From Planctomycetaceae bacterium (GTDB lineage Bacteria; Planctomycetota; Planctomycetia; Pirellulales; UBA1268): a stretch of DNA of 37,779 nucleotides. The stretch spans positions 1 through 37,779 of the forward strand of contig CANFQO010000027.1 in NCBI GenBank assembly GCA_947449135.1, read 5' to 3'. Below, piece after piece: positions 32,632 through 37,779 of the stretch. The translations under genes were made by a program, and so were the position numbers. The first letter of the stretch is position 1. Every line of letters begins with the position of its first letter. Below the pieces are notes generated by a model. That model was not told where the DNA came from, searched no databases, and saw only the letters and a program-made list of their open reading frames with translations.

Positions 32632-33873
32632 CTACCGCAGGACGACCTCGACCTCTTCGCCTGCCTCATACCGCCGGCCGCCGGCTGGGAGAGCGAGCAG
32701 GCCGGCCGCGCCGGCCAAGCCCAGCAGATCAGATGAGCCCGACCACGGCAGCGGTGTTGCAGCCAGTGCATCGCCTGACGCATCGAGCCGGCAGGGAAGA
32801 TAGACCGGCCGGTCCGCCGCAGCCTTGGCCGGACCGGTGAGGCGGGCCGGGCGGCGAGGAAGATGCCAGGCCTCGCGGGGCCGGCCAGCGAGGATCGCGA
32901 TTGCGGGCCGCGCGAAGAGCTCGAAGCAGACGAGACTGCTCGCTGGGTTGCCCGGCAGTCCGAAGACGAGTGTTGGCGTAGCGCCCTCACGCTGGAGCAT
33001 GCCGAACCAGACGGGCTTGCCCGGCTTCAGCCGCACCTTGTGAAAGATCTTCTCGACGCCGCACTGTCGGAAGATCTCCGGCACGAGGTCGAGGTCGCCC
33101 GCCGACACGCCCCCCGACAAGACGAGCACATCGGCCGCCAGCCCCTGAGCGACGGCGGCGCGGATCGCCTCCGGCCGATCGGCCGCGATGCCCAGCGGAA
33201 TCGGCTCGGCCCCGAGTAGGTGCACGGCGGCGGCGATCATCGGGCCGTTGGAGTTACGGGTCTGTCCGAAGGCCGGCACGGCGGCGGGCGGCACGAGCTC
33301 GCTGCCGGTGGAGAGGATCGCCACGCGAACCCGAGGCATGGCGGTCACATGCGTGGCCCCAGCCTCTGCCGCCAGACCGATCTCGGCGCTGCCGAGCGTC
33401 ATGCCCACTGCCAGTACCTCCTGACCACGGCGAAATGCCGCTCCCTGCCTGGCGATGTGTTGGCCGGCGCGAAACTGGTCGTCCCGTAGGCGAACCCTGC
33501 CGCCGGCATGGACGCGGGCCGTGTCATCCACGGCCGCCTCCACCGGCACGATCGCGTCGGCGCCCGCGGGCACAGGCGCCCCGGTCATGATCCGGCCGCA
33601 GGCACCGCGGGCGATCGTCAGCGACGTCACATCGCCGGCCGCGAGATCGACCGCCACGTCGAGTTCGACGACCTCGGCTGAACCGGCGGAAAAATCGTCA
33701 CCCCGCACGGCGAAGCCATCCATCATCGCCCGATCCCAGGGGGGCGAATCGACATCCGACACGACCGGCGCCGCCAGAGCGCGTCCGCAGGCATCGAGCA
33801 AAGACATCCGCCGCCGCGGCAGGGGGGCAGCGGCCCGCTCGATGCGTGCAATCGCCTCCGGCAGGTCGATCAT
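32632..33873 (-). CDS. moeA: Molybdopterin molybdenumtransferase
   Basis: A 413-aa MoeA, which inserts molybdate into adenylylated molybdopterin to make Moco. The N-terminal lid domain has PPWDRAMMDGFAV (44-56). GRIMTGAPVPAGADAIVPVE, ILSTGSEL, LSGGVSAGD and GLPGNPASSLVCFELF are the MoeA/MogA-type motifs. The length is standard. The ATG at 33873 overlaps the stop of the upstream glutaminase gene by 4 bp (ATGA), so translation is probably coupled. That is an odd pairing of Moco and chorismate-derived pathways. Downstream lies the terminator-like array. No other Moco gene is in the window. Confidence 0.95.
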   Translation of the reverse strand: MIDLPEAIARIERAAAPLPRRRMSLLDACGRALAAPVVSDVDSPPWDRAMMDGFAVRGDDFSAGSAEVVELDVAVDLAAGDVTSLTIARGACGRIMTGAPVPAGADAIVPVEAAVDDTARVHAGGRVRLRDDQFRAGQHIARQGAAFRRGQEVLAVGMTLGSAEIGLAAEAGATHVTAMPRVRVAILSTGSELVPPAAVPAFGQTRNSNGPMIAAAVHLLGAEPIPLGIAADRPEAIRAAVAQGLAADVLVLSGGVSAGDLDLVPEIFRQCGVEKIFHKVRLKPGKPVWFGMLQREGATPTLVFGLPGNPASSLVCFELFARPAIAILAGRPREAWHLPRRPARLTGPAKAAADRPVYLPCRLDASGDALAATPLPWSGSSDLLGLAGAAGLLALPAGGRRYEAGEEVEVVLR

Positions 33874-34466
33874 GCCGGCACCGTGCCCGTCTTCAGGAAG
33901 GCCCGTAGGAGGTCGTAGCCTGCCGGCGTCAGAAAACTCTCCGGATGAAACTGCACGCCGTAGACGGGCAGCGTGCGGTGGCGGATCGCCATGATCTCGC
34001 GGCTGCCGTCGGGTGCGGTCGACCATGCGTCCACCTCAAAGTCGCGCGGCAGCGTGGGCGGATCGATGACGAGGCTGTGATACCGGGTCGCCTCGATCGG
34101 GCTTGGCAACCCAGCGAAGAGCCCCCGTCCAGCATGCTCGATCCTGTCGACCTTGCCATGCATCAGCCGTTGCGCCCTCACGATCGTGCCGCCGAACACC
34201 TGCCCGATCGACTGGTGGCCGAGACAGACACCGAGGATCGGCATCCGCCCCGCGAACCGTCGCACCGTCTCGCAGGAGATGCCGGCCTCATCGGGCGTGC
34301 ATGGTCCCGGCGAGATCACGATGTGGCTGGGAGACTTGGCGGCAATCTCGTCGCCTGTGATCTCGTCATTGCGATGCACCTCGACTGGAATCTCTGGGCA
34401 GATTTCACCGAGCCGCTGGACGAGATTCCAGGTGAACGAATCGTAATTATCGATGAGGAGGATCAT
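33870..34466 (-). CDS. Anthranilate/aminodeoxychorismate synthase glutaminase subunit (TrpG/PabA)
   Basis: A 198-aa class I glutamine amidotransferase that supplies ammonia to a chorismate-using partner. N-terminus MILLIDNYDSFTWNLVQRLG. Catalytic triad: Cys81 in GVCLGHQ, His174 and Glu176 in QFHPESFLT. The oxyanion-type ISPGPCTPDEAG (51-62) is typical of TrpG/PabA. The sequence does not separate TrpG from PabA, and no TrpE or PabB is adjacent, so no symbol is given. No strong ribosome-binding site precedes the ATG at 34466. It overlaps moeA by 4 bp. Confidence 0.93.
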   Translation of the reverse strand: MILLIDNYDSFTWNLVQRLGEICPEIPVEVHRNDEITGDEIAAKSPSHIVISPGPCTPDEAGISCETVRRFAGRMPILGVCLGHQSIGQVFGGTIVRAQRLMHGKVDRIEHAGRGLFAGLPSPIEATRYHSLVIDPPTLPRDFEVDAWSTAPDGSREIMAIRHRTLPVYGVQFHPESFLTPAGYDLLRAFLKTGTVPA

Positions 34467-34510
34467 TGGAAGCGGAAAGCCGGGAGTGGAAAGCCAAACG
34501 TATAAAGACG

Positions 34511-34636
34511 GAGCGAAGCCGGTCGGGGGCACGCGCAGACGACGGTGAACTTTGACTGTCAGTGTTGGTGGAGCACGCCCGTGGAGTGAATATCGTCAAA
34601 GTCCGCCGGCGGCGAGCATGAGCCCCGCCGGCGGAG
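34511..34636 (+). repeat. Dispersed structured repeat, copy C
   Basis: This is the third copy, plus orientation. The left block is GCCGGTCGGGGGCACGCGCA. The central stem ACTTTGAC (34549-34556) pairs perfectly with GTCAAAGT (34595-34602) around a 38-nt loop. The right block, CCGCCGGCG (34603-34611) and CGCCGGCGG (34626-34634), forms a perfect 9-bp stem around a GCGAGCATGAGCCC loop. It lies between the glutaminase gene and the ABM gene. Confidence 0.78.
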
Positions 34637-34668
34637 CGGCCGATGGGCAGAAACCGTCCACGACGCGA

Positions 34669-34956
34669 TCATTCGAGCAATGTGGCGGGATGTCCTTCGC
34701 GGTCGATGAGCGGCATCACGTGGGGTTTGTAGATCGTGGTGTAGGCCTCGGCCAGCCGATGCTGGTCGAGCGCCTCCTGCGAGGCCCAATGCTCCACGAG
34801 CACGAACCTCCGCGGCTCGGTGTTCGAGTGGTAGACATCGAACCGCAGACAGCCGGGTTCCGCACGGCTCATCCGCATTGCCCGGGCAAGATGCTCGCGG
34901 ATCATCGGCGCATCGGCAGGATCCTTGGCCAGCAGGAGTACGTTCACGCAGATCAT
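34669..34956 (-). CDS. Antibiotic biosynthesis monooxygenase (ABM) domain protein
   Basis: 95 aa, a complete single-domain ABM/YgiN-like protein (ferredoxin-like alpha/beta fold). MICVNVLLLAKDPADA, MRMSRAEPGCLRFDVYHSNT, RRFVLVEHWASQEALDQH and the histidine at HRLAEAYT are family features. Such dimers can oxidise quinols or small aromatics without metal, or degrade haem; the substrate here is unknown. It is 50 bp downstream of the methyltransferase gene on the same strand and may be the last gene of the B12-riboswitch-led operon, with repeat C marking the end. Confidence 0.88.
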   Translation of the reverse strand: MICVNVLLLAKDPADAPMIREHLARAMRMSRAEPGCLRFDVYHSNTEPRRFVLVEHWASQEALDQHRLAEAYTTIYKPHVMPLIDREGHPATLLE

Positions 34957-35006
34957 GGCTCATGGTTCCGAGGGGCGTTGGGGCCGGACGGGCAACAGTA
35001 TCCCCG

Positions 35007-35864
35007 CTACTCTACCAATACGATCGGCCCTCGTGAGATAGCCGCACCGGCCCCCGTCAGAACGGCCGACCGCCGGGCAAGAATGCGGAGGTAGGGCGGC
35101 ACGAAGGCGGCACGGTGGGCGAACGATCCGACCGCTGCCCCGGAGAGCGTGTGGTCAGGCTCGCAGACATCCTCGATCGTGAAGCCCGCCGCGCAGAGGC
35201 CGCCAAGCAACGCCGTGAGCGAGTGGACGAACTCCTGCGTGCCGGTCTCGCGGAGCCGTGACGGCGGCTCCGGCGGCAACGGCCCGCCGCCCGTCTGTGG
35301 ATGCACAAGCTCGTAGCGTCCGGTGGCTCCCGAATCGACCGATGCCTGCAGGCTGGTGGGCGACTTGTGCTGGCTGACGTAGCAGCCGCCGGGCTTCGTG
35401 ACCCGGGCCACCTCCTCGAACACGCGGCGGACATCGGGGACGTAGCAGGTGCTCACGGGATGGATCACGAGGTCGTAGCGAGCAGGCATCAGCATGGAGA
35501 GGTCGTCCATCGACCCCTGGAGAATCTCCAGGTCGATCCGGCGTTCGCGGGCCACCTCGCGATCGAGGGCGAGCATGGCCGGCGAGAGATCGACGACGGT
35601 GACCTTCGCGCCCGCCGCCGCATAGAGCGGCCCGTGCTTGCCGCCGCCCGCGGCAAGGCAGAGCACCTCCAAACCGTCGAGCCGCTGGGGCAGCCAGCTG
35701 CGGCCCGCCGGTCCACCGCTGCCGAGCCACGTCCGCGGATCGGCGAACGCACCATCTGCCGCGGGCCGCGCAAGCGCGGCGTGAGCAGCCGCCAGCCGAT
35801 CCCACGCGCGGGCGTTGTGGCACAGCACGCCTTCACGAGATCGCTCGTCGTCCCGTGGGTTCAT
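35007..35864 (-). CDS. Class I SAM-dependent methyltransferase
   Basis: 285 aa. Motif I is VLCLAAGGGKHG (about 67-78). VTVVDLSPAMLALDRE (about 88-103) holds the acidic residue for the adenosyl ribose. ARYDLVIHPVSTCYV (about 128-142) and RVFEEVARVTKPGGCYV are motifs II-III. It transfers a methyl group from SAM to an unknown acceptor; the substrate region is not recognisable. The start overlaps the stop of the 102-aa gene by 4 bp, so translation is likely coupled. It is the third gene after the cobalamin riboswitch. Confidence 0.9.
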   Translation of the reverse strand: MNPRDDERSREGVLCHNARAWDRLAAAHAALARPAADGAFADPRTWLGSGGPAGRSWLPQRLDGLEVLCLAAGGGKHGPLYAAAGAKVTVVDLSPAMLALDREVARERRIDLEILQGSMDDLSMLMPARYDLVIHPVSTCYVPDVRRVFEEVARVTKPGGCYVSQHKSPTSLQASVDSGATGRYELVHPQTGGGPLPPEPPSRLRETGTQEFVHSLTALLGGLCAAGFTIEDVCEPDHTLSGAAVGSFAHRAAFVPPYLRILARRSAVLTGAGAAISRGPIVLVE

Positions 35865-36169
35865 GACGCCGGCCGCAGGAGCCCCTGCCGCTGCATGACC
35901 TCAAGCGACGGCCCCGGCTTCCACTTTTTGCGTTTGGCATCGTAGACGGCCGGCACGAGCGTTGGTTTTCCTGTCGTCGGGTGAGGCAGTGTCGCCGCCG
36001 TCAACCGACGGGTGAACAGTTCACCCGTCTCCGTGCAGACATACCTGACTTCCGAAATGGACTCCTCGGCCACTACGGGAGCCCGTGCCGGGATCACGAA
36101 GGGGGCGATCAGCCGCCCCGCGACACTCAGGGCGACGACGGCAGTCCAGAAACGAGCATCCTTGAACAT
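35861..36169 (-). CDS. Small membrane-anchored conserved protein, 102 aa
   Basis: 102 aa with one hydrophobic segment near the N-terminus (WTAVVALSVAGRLIAPFVI, about 8-26), so an exported protein anchored by its N-terminus. The rest contains YVCTETGELFTRRLTAATLP and KPTLVPAVYDAKRKKWKPG, a pattern I associate with planctomycete pseudopilin-type operons, without a function. AGAGGA precedes the ATG at 36169. It lies 13 bp after the DUF1559 gene, and its stop overlaps the methyltransferase start by 4 bp. Confidence 0.75.
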   Translation of the reverse strand: MFKDARFWTAVVALSVAGRLIAPFVIPARAPVVAEESISEVRYVCTETGELFTRRLTAATLPHPTTGKPTLVPAVYDAKRKKWKPGPSLEVMQRQGLLRPAS

Positions 36170-36182
36170 GGTGTCCTCTGGG

Positions 36183-37076
36183 TCATTCTCGGTCGTAGAG
36201 GGCATCGCATTGGGTGTCGTCGTTGGGATCGCCGTCACACACGATCCCGATCCCGTAAAATTCCATCGGCTTGAGTTGCGCCGGATCCGTCCACGGGCCC
36301 GCACGGAACTTCCGCGTGTAAGTCTCCACGTGACCATCCAGAAAGGCCACGTTTGCCCGTTGACCAGCGTGCCTAAAGTGAACGGACGGATCGGCGGTGC
36401 TCGGCAGCAGGAGCCCCCCGAGATTCTCCCGCAGCGGGTATGGGGGGAGGAAGTAAACGATAGCGCTTTCGGCAAACGCGATCGTGCGCTGGGTTTCCCG
36501 TACCTGGCCGATCGTGTAGGTGCGGGTGGGCTTCTGCGTCACGGTCGGGTAGTTGTCCCAGTCATACTCTGTGCCGGCCCCCAGCGAGGCGTTGTAGTCA
36601 AACCCAGTGGCCATCTTCCCGAACCGTACGATGTCGACCGCTTGGAGGCCGAAGTTCGGACACTGGTAGGCGGCGACGTTGCCCTCCATGAACGGGGAGA
36701 GCGTTCCCAGCGTGAAATCGATCTTGCCAGACTCCACCGGGCGGCTCTCGTCAATTTCGGCGAACCAGTAGCGGCTCTTGCCCGGGTAGGGATTCTGGTC
36801 GGGATCGGCGATCGTGCCGGCGATCCGTGTCGCGTCGTCCACCTTCAGCGGCAGGAGTCTGCCGCCGTTGGCGCTGACGTAGTTTTGCAGTGCGATGCCC
36901 AACTGCCGAATGTTGCTGCCGCACGTTGTGCTGCGGGCCATTTCCCGGGCCGACTGCACGGCCGGCAACAGCAGGCCCACCAACATACCGATGATCGCGA
37001 TCGAGACGAGTAGTTCAACCAGCGTGAACCCGGGCCGGCGCGTTGCTGCACCTGGGCGTCCATTGCATGCCTGCAT
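36183..37076 (-). CDS. DUF1559 pseudopilin-like protein
   Basis: 297 aa. The type IV prepilin-type leader is [20 protein letters not shown], with processing expected at Gly|Phe, followed by the hydrophobic helix. The planctomycete DUF1559 signature H-x9-DG is present as [14 protein letters not shown], and the N-terminal [21 protein letters not shown] is typical of the family. These proteins are exported and expanded in planctomycetes; their roles are mostly unknown. The ATG at 37076 has GGAGGTTGTC upstream; an ATG at 37088 with AGAGGGA is equally possible. A cobalamin riboswitch lies about 170 bp upstream on the same strand. Confidence 0.93.
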   Translation of the reverse strand: MQACNGRPGAATRRPGFTLVELLVSIAIIGMLVGLLLPAVQSAREMARSTTCGSNIRQLGIALQNYVSANGGRLLPLKVDDATRIAGTIADPDQNPYPGKSRYWFAEIDESRPVESGKIDFTLGTLSPFMEGNVAAYQCPNFGLQAVDIVRFGKMATGFDYNASLGAGTEYDWDNYPTVTQKPTRTYTIGQVRETQRTIAFAESAIVYFLPPYPLRENLGGLLLPSTADPSVHFRHAGQRANVAFLDGHVETYTRKFRAGPWTDPAQLKPMEFYGIGIVCDGDPNDDTQCDALYDRE

Positions 37077-37247
37077 GACAACCTCCATGCGGTCCCTCTG
37101 CACAGACTCCACGCGCGGCGCACCCCAGGGGATCCGCCGACAGGCGACAGGCAGACAGACCGAATTCCTGACAGACCAACGGTCTGCACACGCAGACCGT
37201 GCCCGAGCGACCGCCCTCGCAGTCTGCCCGTGCGCCTCATGAAAGCT
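37077..37247 (-). promoter_or_regulatory. Leader between the riboswitch and DUF1559, with a perfect hairpin
   Basis: This part of the 5' leader contains a perfect 9-bp stem, ACGGTCTGC (37179-37187) and GCAGACCGT (37192-37200), with a 4-nt loop. No T-run follows, so it is not a clear terminator. It could belong to the expression platform or hide the ribosome-binding site indirectly. No open reading frame is supported. Confidence 0.4.
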
Positions 37248-37437
37248 GGTAGGTCTTCTGACTCCCAAGCTCAGCCGACTGCATGCCTTCTCGCAAGCCG
37301 CACGGTTGTACCGTTTGGGTCGCAATGGCCTGATAACAGCCGACCTCGAACGCCTGGATACAGCGGCGGGGCCGTCCCGGAATCGCACCGGAGTTCCCTG
37401 TTTGCCCGTCGATCGCAGCAGCGATCTGCAGGTCACC
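37248..37437 (-). ncRNA. Cobalamin (B12) riboswitch
   Basis: Read on the minus strand, the conserved core is GGGAACTCCGGTGCGATTCC (37399 downwards), followed by CGGCCCCGCCGCTGTA ending at 37359. This is the P5/L5 and B12-box-type sequence of cobalamin riboswitches. The 3' segment GAGTCAGAAGACCTACC (37264-37248) is the conserved downstream arm (compare GCCAGGAGACCTGCC). A 6-bp hairpin GATCGC-TGCT-GCGATC lies in the 5' part. Order and spacing fit the class. It should down-regulate or switch the downstream transcript when cobalamin binds. The exact subclass (AdoCbl or MeCbl) cannot be read by eye. Confidence 0.85.
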
Positions 37438-37451
37438 AGATTCAACCGCGG

Positions 37452-37479
37452 AGTCTATCGGTCGTGACACCACTGTCAA
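37452..37479 (-). promoter_or_regulatory. Sigma70 promoter of the riboswitch-DUF1559 transcript
   Basis: On the minus strand a perfect -35 TTGACA (37479-37474) is followed after 16 bp by TAGACT (37457-37452), a 4/6 -10. The predicted start near 37445 falls just upstream of the riboswitch 5' end. Confidence 0.6.
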
Positions 37480-37779
37480 GCTGTAACGCGCGTGGCGTAC
37501 CAATCGGCACACTTTCACACACGCAAGCGAACTGTGTGAAAGTGTGCCGGTTGCGAAGAAGACTCTGTTGAATCTGTGCCGGTTGTATGGCTCCGCGCCG
37601 CACAGGCTGCACCCGCGGAACACACGGCATTTCTTGCCCATAACACGCCACAAGTCGTGTCTTGAAAAATACTTGGGTGTCGCTCAAGCCGCTTTCCCCC
37701 AGCCGCCGATAGCCCCTCATGTCCCCCGGGGCAATCACTGTGCCCGTCGGGCAACCAGGGGGCGGCAGTAACCTGAAAA
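37480..37779. repeat. Gene-free edge region with a perfect 16-bp inverted repeat
   Basis: CGGCACACTTTCACAC (37505-37520) and GTGTGAAAGTGTGCCG (37534-37549) are exact reverse complements around a 13-nt loop. A word TGTGCCGGTTG occurs at 37543-37553 and again at 37576-37586. The dyad sits about 26 bp upstream of the -35 of the riboswitch promoter, a position suited to an activator or repressor site. I see no supported gene between 37480 and the edge. Confidence 0.8.

Noticed and set aside
9740-34636. Integron attC sites as an explanation for the dispersed element
   Set aside because: Imperfect stems are present, but the GTTRRRY/RYYYAAC core sites and an integrase were not seen, and copies do not follow cassette genes in a row.
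37544-37771. Plus-strand 75-codon frame at the right edge
   Set aside because: It starts inside the arm of a perfect inverted repeat, has no ribosome-binding site and encodes a His/Arg/Pro-rich sequence without a pattern.
1-37779. tRNA, rRNA, transposase or prophage genes
   Set aside because: I looked for them on both strands and found no convincing sequence; very short or degenerate remnants could be missed by eye.

Overview
The window reads as the chromosome of a planctomycete, probably of the Pirellulales. It carries protein families that are typical of, or largely confined to, that phylum: a DUF1552 protein beside a giant planctomycete-type cytochrome c protein (PSCyt1/PSD3/PSD5/PSD4/PSCyt3/PSD2), a DUF1559 pseudopilin-like protein with the H-x9-DG signature, secreted PQQ-propeller and FGE-like proteins, and several small proteins recognisable only as conserved planctomycete families. 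The DNA is GC-rich, genes are mostly monocistronic or in short operons, and housekeeping pathways (trp, pur, Moco, thymidylate) are scattered. No rRNA, tRNA, CRISPR, prophage or transposase was seen.

Layout. 1-3.1 kb: a truncated GNAT-like gene (-), a divergent SDR epimerase (+) and an orphan OmpR-type response regulator (+). 3.0-13 kb, all on the minus strand: trpC, DUF1552, the 1235-aa cytochrome protein, a small secreted helical protein, purH and an alanine-type aminotransferase. 12.9-13.3 kb: a mosaic of repeats. 13.3-17.4 kb: an orphan histidine kinase (-), a run of small plus-strand genes ending in a Coa1-like lipoprotein and an intrinsic terminator, a 73-aa conserved protein behind a good sigma70 promoter, and smpB (-). 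17.5-25.7 kb: a tight plus-strand run of five exported proteins (degenerate FGE domain, two PQQ propellers, a purple-acid-phosphatase-like enzyme, an SGNH hydrolase). 25.6-31.9 kb: an 83-aa protein and a 693-aa exported protein (-), a Trx-like/CAP-like protein (+), a PII protein and a 2Fe-2S ferredoxin (-), then a small helical protein, thyX and a CaMKII-association-domain protein (+). 31.9-32.6 kb: a convergent intergenic region packed with duplications and terminator-like palindromes. 32.6-37.1 kb, minus strand: moeA and trpG/pabA (overlapping), then an apparent operon DUF1559, small membrane protein, SAM methyltransferase, quinol-monooxygenase-like protein.

Three things stand out. (1) The DUF1559 operon is preceded by a recognisable cobalamin riboswitch with its own promoter, an unexpected target for B12 control. 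(2) A roughly 130-bp intergenic element occurs three times (9.8, 13.2 and 34.6 kb). Its central stem changes sequence between copies while staying perfectly paired around a 38-40 nt loop, which is covariation-like evidence for selected secondary structure. (3) The convergent region 31.9-32.6 kb holds a duplicated gene end plus an array of opposed terminator-like hairpins.

All functional statements come from reading the translated sequence and from memory of the families; no database search was run.
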